A program made the position numbers and the translations under genes. Of a stretch of DNA of 58,928 nt, positions 1 through 9,448 are shown piece after piece (position 1 is the stretch's first letter; each line of letters begins with the position of its first letter). This DNA is from Boothiomyces macroporosus. Its lineage: Eukaryota; Chytridiomycota; Chytridiomycetes; Rhizophydiales; Terramycetaceae. The notes beneath the pieces are model-generated. The model was not told the DNA's origin and ran no database searches. It was given only the letters and a program-made list of their open reading frames with translations. The stretch covers positions 1 through 58,928 of the forward strand of contig JADGKB010000090.1 in assembly GCA_027604185.1 (NCBI GenBank). Reading direction: 5' to 3'.

Positions 1-796
1 CTTTATTGAAATCTGCAACTTTTGAATTTCTATTCCAAGTAAACTGATCACCAATTCGACAACGGTCAGTGGTATGCGTACGCATAATTCGATAGCGGTT
101 GTATTTCCTGCAGTGGTCGCACATCATTTTAGGAGAATTGTTTCCATTGGCTGAATGTGCCAGCGCCTTCCGTTGAAATTCTTGACGTTCTACAATTGGA
201 GTGACATTGTAATGTTCCAGCAAATTTGACCTTAAGGTTGTGAAGTGAGATCTGTTGATCTTTTCAGACTGGAGATTGCCGATTGACTTGCGCGTAGAAA
301 TGATAACATCCCGGTAAAAGCGCTGATGTACATTTTCCAATACTGTTTCAAGTTGGTCAGCATAGGACATCATTCCACCACAAGCCAAAAGATGTGCATA
401 CCTCTTGTTGTATTCTTTCCAAAAGGAAGTGAGGTCAATGCCATCCATTTTTACAGCCTTGAGATCCCTTTTGGCTGAATAGAAATCGGTGGATCCGAAT
501 TCTTCTTCTAGCCACTGCAAAATCATTTCGGGGTCAGTTTCAGGACACATCGCAGTAATATCCAACGATACATTTTTGAGGATAAATGCTGCAGCTTTAG
601 CCTTTGAGTTGGCTTTAAACTTGGGAGCTGCAACATTATCAGCCGAATCGTCGCTTTCGTCTTTCACAATTGACGAGGACTGACTAGAGCGGTAATTTCT
701 AGCATCAATTTCTAAATTGATGATTTTTCGCCATCCATAATAGTTGGCAATGCCAGATAGCTTTTCAATTCTTTCTTGGTCTTCTTTTTCATTCAT
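1..796 (-). mobile_element. copia-type retrotransposon Gag, partial
   Basis: A continuous minus-strand reading frame runs from an ATG at 796 off the left edge (about 265 codons visible). The protein starts MNEKEDQERIEKL, has a mid-region typical of Ty1/copia Gag (a WLEEEFG segment, then FWKEYNKRYAHL), and near the edge a Cys/His cluster (CDHCRK followed by HTTDRC) that resembles a stretched zinc knuckle. The integrase and reverse transcriptase expected downstream would lie beyond the window. I see no LTR inside the window. The family call rests on overall Gag-like character and neighbouring transposon debris. It could instead be a domesticated Gag gene. Confidence 0.6.
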
Positions 797-974
797 TTTA
801 GTAGATTGCTTTGATAGGTTGTAAGGTCAGATAGAACAAATAGGTTAGGTCAGATAAAGAGCAAGTTGTTGAACAGTTTCAAGAGCAAGTGAGACTCTTA
901 ATCAGTTGAATTTAGAGATACCATCAAATTATTCACACTTTACACGTTCTGAACGTCATAAGATCATGTAAAAT

Positions 975-1502
975 TTGTATGTGTCACATATTTCAATTGT
1001 TTATGCTAGCAGAAAAACTACCAAGGGCTTTAATGTTCAACTAATCTGTAATGGAAAAAAGGAAATCATTTACTATCAATTAGGTTGGCCTGCATCAGTA
1101 TCTGATTCAACTGTCTTCTGCCATAGTGATATTTACACCAATCCAGATAAATATTTCTCAAATAATGAAATCCTTCTTGGTGATGCTGCTTATAGGTTAG
1201 CTGGAAGGCTGCTTACCCCTTACAAAAACCCTGAAGCAAGCTCTGAAGATAATAGGTACTTCAATGAACATCTATCATCCGCACGAGTGTGGATAGAACA
1301 TACAAATGGCATTCTCAAGGAACGCTGGCAGTCTCTTCGTGGATTACGTCAACAAATAATCACTAACAAAGATATTCCCCCTATCTTAAACTGGGTTGCT
1401 TGTACTCTTGTTTTACACAACTTTGTTATACAACAAAATGATGAATGGCCATACCAATACATGGCTACGGACCCTAATCTGAATGATGATGAACAAAATT
1501 AA
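975..1502 (+). pseudogene. PIF/Harbinger DDE transposase, 5'-truncated
   Basis: The frame encodes the C-terminal two-thirds of a HARBI1-like DDE nuclease. Visible are KGFNVQ, a SDSTVF segment in the place of the family's PGSxHDSxxF motif, the second catalytic Asp in GDAAY, and the Glu-containing WIEHTNGILKERW helix. There is no in-frame ATG: the frame is closed by a TAA at 969-971 just upstream, and the first catalytic Asp (family DGT motif) is missing. It is therefore a 5'-truncated relic. It converges tail-to-tail, 52 bp apart, with a coiled-coil/trihelix-like gene, the usual two-gene layout of Harbinger elements. I could not identify terminal inverted repeats. Confidence 0.8.
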
Positions 1503-1554
1503 AGTATTTGAAATGGATGAAGGAAAACTATTAAGAGAATCGATAAAAAAATCT

Positions 1555-2595
1555 TTATTGCTCAATAGAAAAAGTTCCTTGAATTAGCTTTTTTAATTCA
1601 TCTTTATCAAACAGATTACTGTCTAATAAAATTTGCAGTTTTTCATTTTCAAGCTTTCTGTTTTCATTTTCAAGTTTGCTTGCCACTTCTTTTTCTCTTA
1701 GTTTTATCTCCTGCTCCCGTAACTGCAGCTCTTTTTCCCATTTGATTTTCTCTGTTGCAGCTCTTTCCTGACTAAGTCTCAAGTACTGATCTTGAAAGGA
1801 AAGGAGAGTCTCTTGAGTTTTTCGCCTTTTTCTTTCTGGTGATTTATTCGGCTTTTGCTCTACCAAAGCAGTGGAAGAAAGTGTATCAGTTTCCGTATTG
1901 TTTTGTGTTGTTTCCGCCATACTATCAAAGCCACCGTAATAGTTTAGTTGATAACCTTGGGAATTGGCAATAATTCCGGAATCTAAACTGCATTTGGTGT
2001 AAGGTGGTAGTATACCTGGATAGTCACCATAGAGTTTCTCCAACCTCCTAAAACCGTAGCACAGTTTATTTATTTTATCTTCCAGTGTAACAGAAGATGT
2101 AAGGTCTCTCTTAGTCATCTTGTTAAGGAGATCTGAATGCAACTTTTTGTGTTGGATCAATTCCTGAAGGCTTTGCTGGAAATCCCTTTCAGTTAGTCCA
2201 GATCCTGTTTGATATACATTTGCCCTCGTTTTTTTGTATTTTTGTAAATATACAGTAACAATGTTTGACACATGTTTTACAGTATAGTTCTGGGCATCTT
2301 CATCGTGCAACTTCAATTCTTGGACCATATATTCTCTCAAATTTCGAAATGCACTTTTCTTATCTAACTGTGCCCCAGAAATTACCCTCTTCTTTTCACC
2401 TTGTCTTCCTATGATCCATTTAAAATTGTCTCCTACTTCCATCCAATTCAGTATAATCTGATATTCTTTTACGGTAGTGTTTCCACTTTTCTTCAGTACG
2501 AGCTCACTGTGAGATTCTTGATCACTCTCCGAGCCTTTGATATTAGTTTGGTTACTTGGATCTACCTCATTTGTATCAGTGTTCGCGTTGATCAT
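1555..2595 (-). CDS. Harbinger-associated trihelix-like DNA-binding protein
   Basis: Single-exon gene of 346 codons; I chose the ATG at 2595. Residues about 50-160 resemble a Myb/trihelix-type DNA-binding region (NWMEVGDNFKWI, later a YKKTRANVYQTGSGL helix like the third helix of plant trihelix factors). Residues about 270-330 form a charged coiled coil rich in E, K and L. Harbinger transposons usually carry a second, Myb-like gene needed for nuclear import and DNA binding of the transposase. Its convergent position next to the transposase relic suggests that role, but here it is an inference from context. The frame is intact although its partner is truncated. Confidence 0.55.
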   Translation of the reverse strand: MINANTDTNEVDPSNQTNIKGSESDQESHSELVLKKSGNTTVKEYQIILNWMEVGDNFKWIIGRQGEKKRVISGAQLDKKSAFRNLREYMVQELKLHDEDAQNYTVKHVSNIVTVYLQKYKKTRANVYQTGSGLTERDFQQSLQELIQHKKLHSDLLNKMTKRDLTSSVTLEDKINKLCYGFRRLEKLYGDYPGILPPYTKCSLDSGIIANSQGYQLNYYGGFDSMAETTQNNTETDTLSSTALVEQKPNKSPERKRRKTQETLLSFQDQYLRLSQERAATEKIKWEKELQLREQEIKLREKEVASKLENENRKLENEKLQILLDSNLFDKDELKKLIQGTFSIEQ

Positions 2596-2607
2596 TGTTG
2601 AGAACAA

Positions 2608-3103
2608 ATATTACTTTTTTAGTCGACCTCCAGAGAGGTATTTAATCGAATGGTGACTAAGTCTGATTAATAACGCTAAGACTATTTTCAAAATTTATTC
2701 ACTTTGAGACACCCTATTATATTGACTTTGAAATTTAGAATGATGACTATTTTTCAATCAATATTGAGATATGATTATGATGTCATTGATCCAGAATTTT
2801 TGGCTTTCTTTCTTGATACTAATAGATGAGTATTCCTAATAGAAATTGTAGCTATTAAGATCAACAATTAGTGACATTCGTACATTATCGATTCATATCG
2901 TGAAATATAGATGTTACATTTAATTTCTGTTCTGTACTTGAGGAATATTCTTCCAGGTTCTTAAATTCCTGCAAAACCTTTCCGAAACATATAAAAATAG
3001 AAGGATATTATCTGCTCCATTTCCTATGTGAGATTATGTAGAACCAAATCGAGGGTGTTTTCTTGACAGAATTTGCATTCAAAATCTCACCAAAATTTGA
3101 CAA
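2608..3103. other. intergenic, no gene seen
   Basis: AT-rich spacer between the transposon remnant and the Atg14-like gene. I found no open frame with a recognisable product, no tRNA and no clear inverted repeat matching the left side of the transposon remnant. Confidence 0.5.
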
Positions 3104-3996
3104 ATGAATTGCGCAATATGCACGTTTTACAATACCAAGTTTACTTGCAGCAATTGTTTAAATAAAGAGAAAAGAAATCATTACCAAAAATTGACCTTGT
3201 TGGAAAAGGAACTGCAGAATATCATTTCCTCTCTTCTGTCTGACGTTCGAGTACAGGAACACGTTAGTGTTGATTGGATCGAACAGCACACTGATAATAT
3301 TCAGCAAGAATTGAATCAAAGGAAGGAAGAACTGAAAATATTAAAAACGAAAGTTGAAGGTGCGAAAAGGTCTCGAACCGGATTACTGTCGTTAAAAAAC
3401 AATCCTGCTTTCACCATTTCAAAGAATGAAGATATGTCAGAGAGCAGTGTAGAAAAGGAATTATCGATCAAGCAAGAACAGCTGACCAAATATAAAAGGA
3501 TTTTGATTCAAGATCTGGTGCTGATCTTTCGATTGCGCAAAGTGCAGAGGAAAGACAAGCAAGAATATAGGATTCTAAACAATTCGCTGCCACAGCCTCA
3601 TGAAATACCGAACTTGAAAGAGTCGAGATTGATAAAGTACAATGCCTGTTTTGAATACTGTAAACAACTAACAACATTGATTGCAAAGTACTTGTTCATT
3701 CATTTACCCTGTCCTATTGATGATATCTGCTCATTGAATTACAACATTGCGTATCTATGTTTTACGCAGTATCTGGATATTGTCCAAAGAGACATGTTTA
3801 AAACTTTGGATCTTTTAGCCATGCTCTGTCAGTCTCGCAGCCTGGGAACGTAAAGTTATTTTAATCAAGGATTCCACGTTTAGAAGGCTTTCAATATGAT
3901 CTAAGCGATTTCACTAGTCAATATCATGTACTGATTAATGAAAAACCATGGGATATGGTAGAACACGAACAAGAAGATGAGTGGGATATATTATAA
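3104..3996 (+). CDS. Atg14/Barkor-like autophagy PI3K subunit
   Basis: Two exons joined by a 20-nt intron at 3850-3869; 290 residues. The N-terminus has paired Cys motifs (CAIC and CSNC) followed by a long coiled coil (about residues 25-140), the hallmark arrangement of Atg14/Barkor, which directs the Vps34 PI3-kinase complex to autophagosome sites. The second half (LFIHLPCPIDDICSLNYNIA) resembles the Atg14/UVRAG family, and the protein ends acidic and aromatic (EDEWDIL). Without the intron the protein would stop right after LGT. The alternative is a Vps38/UVRAG-type subunit of the same complex; the N-terminal Cys pairs favour Atg14. Confidence 0.7.
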
Positions 3997-4035
3997 CTGT
4001 AAAATAAATGTAATTACTGGAATCTACTATGATAT

Positions 4036-5699
4036 TTATTTTTTGGAATGAACATGATCTACGGAGTTGGCATTTTTAGTTGTGCAATAGCAAACACCCT
4101 TCAACCATTCATCTGCCAATATATCCGCCATATTGATCCTTTTTTCAGGGTCAGGATTTAATATTTTATACTGAATTAGCAACTACTTACCAATAGCCTT
4201 CTGAAGAATGGATGGAGTCTCTCGAATGGTGCGAATTTACCTTCACAATCCAAATACATTTTAAATCGTGCATCAGAAACGACAGCAGAACGCCATGGAA
4301 TAGAGTTGCTGTGCATAACATATCTAGGTATAAATTCTTTGTTTTACCCAATAATTCCAATCGACCAAATATCCACCATCTCTGAGTCATATTCCTTCTG
4401 CACAAACTCCTCTGGAGCAATATAAGGGCCAGAACCAGTAACACCTTTCAATTTGTCTCTGACATTACTAAATGGAGTCTTGAAAACACTGGAAACACCA
4501 AAATCAGTGATTTTCAATATTCTACAGCTTTCATCCAATAACAAGTTTTCTAGATTAATGTTCATCTACCAGGCTTTAAATCGCGATGGGCTACTCCAAC
4601 AGAGTGCAAGTACTGAACACCATGGCATAATTGAGCAAAATAGCAATTCCTTTCAGCTTCGGTTGATAATAGTCCATTGGATATCTTTGTAAACAAATCA
4701 CCTCCAGGGCAGTATTCCATCACCACACACCAAACTTTTTTCTGGCATTAAGGATAATAATTACCTCATCCTGAATCAAGTCAACACACCTTACAATGTT
4801 TTCATTGTCTAGAGATGATGCGATACAGAATTCGGCATTTAATTTCTTGATATATTCCTTCTAATATTAGCGGGTGTTACATTGGTTTCTTCCTTTTTCT
4901 TTTTGCGGAATTCTTTTACAGCGTATTTCGCCTTTGAGTTAACAGGGCAGCATAATTTGACAGTTGCGTAAGCTCCTTTGCCCAATACACCTTCCGTTGA
5001 TCCATACTTTTCACTGAATGAGGATTCCGAAGAAGATCGAGTTAATGGCTTTTCGGGTTCTTTTGACAGCGAAGTTGAGCTTGGCTTTCTCTGCAAGGAA
5101 AGGAATCCCATTTTCGCTGGTGTACCAGTTTCCGAAGGAGGTTTTGTCTTTTGGGACACATTTCGATTCACTTTGGATTCGGAAACTGGAGAAGAGTCTC
5201 CATCGTTTGAATGCAATGAAGTTACAGAAGTTCTAGAGTTTGATTTTCGAGATAATGTGTCCTTGAAGTGAAGCAAATCCTTAATTAGAGAAGTAGTAGA
5301 TTTCTTTGGCTGCTCTTCCTGTTCAGAATCATAATCAGACGAATCGCCATTGTCCACAGAGAAAATCCCTTTGGGTTTCTCTTTGCGATCCTTGGCAGGT
5401 CTAAACATGTCCAACGCATCTTGAATAGAGTTTTTTCTCCTCATTGAAGGGGATTCATGACTATGCTCATCATCAGAAGACATGTCAGAGTCGCTGTTGT
5501 ACCTCTTGGACCTTGCTGTTAATCCTCCATCTTCAGTAGGACTAGAGTCCCCCAAGTGAAATATTCTGTACACTATGCTTGGTTTCTTTTCGTCCTTTAG
5601 ATTTTTTGTGAATATGTCGCTCCTAGTAACACTATTACGAGTGCTGCTGGCATTTCCATCCATTCCGGGCACCCATACTTCAGCGTTAAAGTTGGACAT
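4036..5699 (-). CDS. Hal4/Sat4-like Ser/Thr protein kinase
   Basis: Six exons, five introns of 20, 23, 20, 24 and 20 nt; 518 residues. The first 220 residues are low-complexity, Ser-rich and acidic. The kinase domain follows: GKGAYATV glycine loop, AVKEF lysine, HRDLKPENL catalytic loop (split by an intron after the Pro codon), DFGVSS, and GSGPYIAPEE. The activation segment and the C-terminal lobe (NSIPWRSA, INMADILADEWL) match the fungal Hal4/Sat4/Npr1 group, which regulates plasma-membrane transporters. The last residues are HVHSKK. It is head-to-tail with SmB. Family assignment is firm for kinase and good, not certain, for the subgroup. Confidence 0.85.
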
Positions 5700-5818
5700 T
5701 TTAAAAAATTAAAACTTTGAAACCAACACAGCCAAAGACACAAGGGCAAAAACAGATCAATACAAACGTGTCCAGCAAAGAGCATTACATTGTTAAAGAA
5801 TCAATATTGGATATTTTA

Positions 5819-6382
5819 TTAGGAAAATATTTTACTGTGGTTTGAATCCCTAGCATTAAGTAAAATTACCGGAGGTGGAGGCATTGGCATACCAGGTCTG
5901 AATCCAGGAGGAGGAACTCCAAACGGCAAATCTAAAGTTAACAAAATATTACTTGGTGCCATAGATTGATGAGACGGGCCTCCAATTCCTCCTATTGGAC
6001 CACCCAAACCAGCTGGAGCGCCAGTAGTCACCGGAAGTCCTCTTGAAGCAGGTTTTCCTATACCTGGCCCAGTTGGTAACACTTTTCTCTCCAACGTTTG
6101 CGGAGGTGCAGCTTCAATGCTCATAGACACGATCGTTTCCCCTCTCAAGATCACTAATCCTAAAGTTCTCTTTTCCGTTCTTTCTGGGTCTCCGGCATTC
6201 TTTGGTTTTATCCTTCTGGTTTCTTGAGTATCCGATAGAACCAAGTTCATATGCTTATCAAATGCCAACATCTGTCCCACTAATGTTCTTCCATCCTGGA
6301 TTGTTACCTTTAAGCGGTAATTAAGTAACTGTAAAATCCTTGCATTGCGAGATACAGACTGGGGTTAGTGTGATTTTACCAT
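5819..6382 (-). CDS. SNRPB: spliceosomal core protein SmB/B'
   Basis: 180 residues. The start codon stands alone: ATG at 6380-6382 is followed directly by a 21-nt intron (6359-6379, with a CTAAC branch-like motif), then the exon encoding SVSRNARILQLLNY. Sm1 and Sm2 motifs are clear (IQDGRTLVGQMLAFDKHMNLVL, RTLGLVILRGETIVSM), followed by a Gly/Pro-rich tail with PPPGFRPGMPMPPPP, as in SmB. It belongs to the heptameric Sm ring of U1, U2, U4 and U5 snRNPs and so is part of the machinery that must splice the tiny introns of this genome. Its start lies only 25 bp from the divergent uS8m start. Confidence 0.92.
6359..6379 (-). other. 21-nt intron directly after the SmB start codon
   Basis: Reverse-strand sequence begins gtaaaatcac, contains actaac and ends cccag. 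The upstream exon contributes only the ATG to the coding sequence. Translation through it would stop at TAA after MVKSH, whereas removal gives a normal SmB N-terminus. Confidence 0.85.
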
Positions 6383-6407
6383 TCTGATCTTTAAAAAAAT
6401 TTTCTTC

Positions 6408-6878
6408 ATGGCTCCAATATATCACTTGTGCTCTCACATTCAGAACGCTTACAGGAATAATTTAAAAAAGATTGCAGTGCCATATAACAAGACTTTCAAA
6501 GCTATTACAAATATCCTGTATGAGGAAGGCTTGGTTCAGAGCGTCAGTTCTGGGGATGTTCATGGTCCGTTTCAAGTAGGGTACCAAGTACCAATTACTC
6601 CTAGTAATATCGCCAGCAGAAGAATATGGATTGACTTGAAATACAGGCATGGTGAACCTGCCTTGCAAAAAATGGGAGTAGTTTCAAAACCAAGCAGAAG
6701 AATCTTTGCCAGTGTGGAAGAATGCCAAGCGATTGCTGCTTCTAAATCATCCAACTCTCTCTTGAAGAACCAGTCGTTGGGCCAAATTACGATTTTAAAC
6801 ACTCCTTACGGAATCATTGAAATGAAGGAAGCACTAAAGAAACAAGTAGGCGGTGAAGTATTATGCTACGCAATTTAA
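6408..6878 (+). CDS. MRPS8: mitochondrial small ribosomal protein uS8m
   Basis: Intronless, 156 residues. It begins with a uS8-type first helix (HLCSHIQNAYRNN) and continues through YNKTFKAITNILYEEGLV, then the C-terminal uS8 fold (RRIFASVEECQAI, LGQITILNTPYGIIEMKEALKKQVGGEVLCYAI). It binds the central domain of mitochondrial small-subunit rRNA. The bacterial/mitochondrial type and divergence mark it as organellar. It shares a promoter region of about 25 bp with the divergent SmB gene, and its 3' end converges on Rpt4 73 bp away. Confidence 0.88.
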   Translation: MAPIYHLCSHIQNAYRNNLKKIAVPYNKTFKAITNILYEEGLVQSVSSGDVHGPFQVGYQVPITPSNIASRRIWIDLKYRHGEPALQKMGVVSKPSRRIFASVEECQAIAASKSSNSLLKNQSLGQITILNTPYGIIEMKEALKKQVGGEVLCYAI

Positions 6879-6890
6879 ATCAATTTCATA

Positions 6891-6896
6891 AATAAA
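6891..6896 (+). promoter_or_regulatory. AATAAA polyadenylation signal of uS8m
   Basis: A canonical AATAAA lies 13 nt after the uS8m stop in the 73-bp convergent spacer. Confidence 0.5.
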
Positions 6897-6951
6897 AACC
6901 AGAACCAAATGATTATATTATTTATCCTTTAAAAGTAGCTAAGATTAGTGA

Positions 6952-8195
6952 TTAATTACAATCCAATTTGGTTTCAAGTTTCTTTGATGCAGCGACTTTG
7001 CGAACGGCTTTCATCAAATCATCTTGAACAATGTATTCCCTTTCTTCTCTGATTGCAAACATACCGGCTTCAGTGCAGACGTTTCTCAAATCAGCACCGT
7101 TGAATCCTTCAGAAAGTTTGACAATAGCTTCATAATCTAGATAAATAAGCAAATACCAATGTCACCATGCTTGGTAATTCCTGCTGCGTGAATCTTTAAT
7201 ACTTCCAGTCTTCCTTGATCATTAGGAAGTGGGATTTCAACTTTTCTGTCTAGTCTACCTGGACGTAAAAGAGCAGGATCCAAGGTATCTGGTCTGTTTG
7301 TAGCCATGATTAATTTTGTCTGTCCAAGCACATCGAAACCATCCATTTGATTGAGTAATTCCATCAAAGTTCTTTGAATTTCTCTGTCTGCTGAAGTACC
7401 TTCAGAAAATCTTCTCCCACCAATTGCATCAATTTCATCCATAAAAATAACACATGGCTCGTGTTCTCTAGCATAGGCTTTGTTAAAAAGATATTACCAA
7501 ACATTTCTCTGATCAGTCTCGCAGATTCACCAATATATTTATCTACAATGGCAGACGCTACTACTTTTAAAAAGTTGCATTGCAAAGTAGAAGCGACAGC
7601 TCTTGCCAACAAAGTCTTTCCAGTACCAGGAGGACCGTAGAGCAAAACCCCTTTTGGCGGTTTAATTCCCACGCGCAAGAACAGTTCCGGGTTCAATAAT
7701 GGTAATTCAATAACCTATGATTATAACAAAATTACTTCTCTCAACTCTCTAATTTGATCACCCAAGCCACCAATTCCAGCAAATGTAACATCTCCAGGAT
7801 CTTCAGTGCTCATATTGTAAACCAAAGGATCCACTTCTCTTGGTAATATTCTCATGATTGTCAAAGTCGTCATATCCATAGAGACACGAACTCCAGCTAC
7901 TAGCTTGTCCTTTGGAACTTTGTTTCGGCATCCAACCACATATCTTGGCCCATTTGAGGCTTTGACGATGAATCGCTCGTCATCCAACTGTTTCAAAACT
8001 TCCCCAATCATCTGTCCAACACTCTGAAGTGCTTTAATGTCATTTTCGCTCTTGTCGTAATCCTTTTCCAAGCTTCTTAAACCCAAACGCACTAATTAAT
8101 TATTCCTTACATTCTTTGACTTTTGCCTCGATTTCTCGATGCTCCATTAGTTTCTTGCGATAATTCGCTAAGGCTTTTTGTCTTGGGTCTTCCAT
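6952..8195 (-). CDS. RPT4: 26S proteasome regulatory ATPase Rpt4
   Basis: Five exons, introns at 8092-8110 (19 nt), 7715-7735 (21), 7478-7497 (20) and 7137-7156 (20); 387 residues. Start [12 protein letters not shown]. It has a coiled coil leading to the [16 protein letters not shown] segment characteristic of Rpt4/PSMC6, an OB region ([15 protein letters not shown]), Walker A GPPGTGKT, Walker [14 protein letters not shown], sensor ATNRPD, and arginine fingers LRPGRLDRK. The C-terminus is ETKLDCN. It unfolds substrates at the base of the 19S cap. Splicing restores [10 protein letters not shown] and HGDIDYEA across junctions, matching orthologues. Confidence 0.95.
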
Positions 8196-8671
8196 AGATT
8201 GAGACTAGGGTTTAAAAATTTTTACCAATCTCTGTGGTCTTGCAAAACCAGGTTTGATCGCTCGACAAGGCCAATAAATAGCAGTTGTATAGAGACGGAT
8301 CGCAATAGACTGAGCAAGTACCGCCACTGCTTGCGCTAGCTGATGGCGGGCTGTTCACTCTTCTCGGTTAATCTCTATTTTGGACTCTGTTCTGTCGGTC
8401 TTTCTCTAACCCTATGAGCTTGTGAATGGTAATTATTGCTAATTCTAGTTGGCATTAGATTTTCATTGTTTAGTAAAACAATCAATCAGACCCTTTTGTA
8501 AAGGCCACATGAAGATACCAATTAAAAAAAGCATGGGAATTCAGTACCATGAGGGATTCGTCTCGCCTCTTTTTTTAAAATGAATTTTTGGCTTTGTTTC
8601 TACTTGATAGAAATATTCTCCCACTATTGGTATACTGGCAGATATTTCTTCAACTTGAACGCATTAGTGAA
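8196..8671. other. intergenic, possible structured segment at 8310-8350
   Basis: Spacer between two minus-strand genes. Around 8310-8350 there is a GC-richer stretch with a potential stem (ACCGCCA pairing with TGGCGG), and a T-run follows near 8571. I checked for tRNA and spliceosomal snRNA features and could not support any. No coding frame is convincing. Confidence 0.35.
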
Positions 8672-9254
8672 TCACAGTTTATTCAGTATTGGAATTGGTT
8701 TCTCACTCTTCAAATCTAGAATTTCATAGCTGGTCGGACAGATCTTCAAGACCATAAAATTCTCAAATGCTTTCGCGACTATTTTAAAAAGTCTATACTT
8801 TTGTTACTTGGACCTAAATTAATTCAACAATACCATTCAAATCTAGTGATTTTTCAAATTCCTCTTCCGGAATTGATGTCGCGTATAACACTGGATAATT
8901 GAATTGAGCCCTAGTTTTTGAAGAAATATCTTTAAACATCCTGTCCCTTAGCTGGTCGTCAAAGATTGCAGTGCCTTCGATTCTTAGTTGCTGCTGAGTT
9001 TCTGGAAAATACCAATCGTTAGCGAATATTACCCTAATTTAGAAGGATTTACAAAGCAATTCCGCATGTGGATTAATTTCCAATTCTTTTACTTTTCTAC
9101 TTCGTTTGTCTGTACAAATTAGAATATTGCCTTGATCAAAGCCCCGGAAAACCACTGTTCGCACTTTTGGCAGATTATTGCAGACAGTCGCCATTTGAAG
9201 AAATCGACTGTGGGGTTGGATTAGCAGCTGTTGCTCAATGTATTTCACAAGCAT
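8672..9254 (-). CDS. PNPOx-like FMN-binding flavoprotein (Alr4036 type)
   Basis: 167 residues after removing an unusual 39-nt intronic stretch (two stacked introns within 9013-9052) and two 20-nt introns. N-terminal PHSRFLQMATV and VRTVVFRGF match the FMN-binding motif of the pyridoxamine-phosphate-oxidase-like Alr4036 family. ELLWYFPET and QQQLRIEG follow once introns are removed, and the C-terminus FENFMVLKICPTSYEILDLKS matches the family's last strands. It probably binds FMN; the substrate is unknown. The start is the ATG at 9254; an upstream exon cannot be excluded because homologues often have a few more N-terminal residues. Confidence 0.75.
9013..9052 (-). other. two near-adjacent introns separated by one base
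   Basis: Reverse strand: a 19-nt intron (9034-9052, gtaaatccttctaaattag), a single G (9033), then a 20-nt intron-like unit (9013-9032) starting gtaatattcg and ending in gattg. Removing both gives the codons CTT TGG TAT TTT and restores the conserved WYFPET. Removing only the first gives an immediate TAA. The second unit has a CTAAC branch-like motif but ends in TG instead of AG. Confidence 0.65.
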
Positions 9255-9448
9255 GAGGGAAAAATATTTTCATTTATCCGATTCAAACATATCACAGATA
9301 ATTTAACCGCCTTTTTCAATTGAATGAATCACACATCAAATGCTGTGTCTATCAACTCTTTTGTCGGCTCCGACAAAGATTAAGGCGTTGTGGCGTGGCC
9401 ATCTCCAAGTATAAAATATTGACTCAACAGCAAATATTTTTTAAAAAA

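Noticed and set aside
840..2700. Terminal inverted repeats of the Harbinger element
   Set aside because: Only a shared ttaatcag word near 898 and 2664 in inverted orientation; too short to support.
8230..8350. U4-like snRNA on the minus strand (gcgcaagcagtggcggta)
   Set aside because: Only a short resemblance; the U6-pairing stem and a convincing Sm site are missing.
9320..9448. N-terminal extension of LEU1 as a mitochondrial presequence
   Set aside because: The upstream frame has no ATG before 9449; Leu1 is normally cytosolic.
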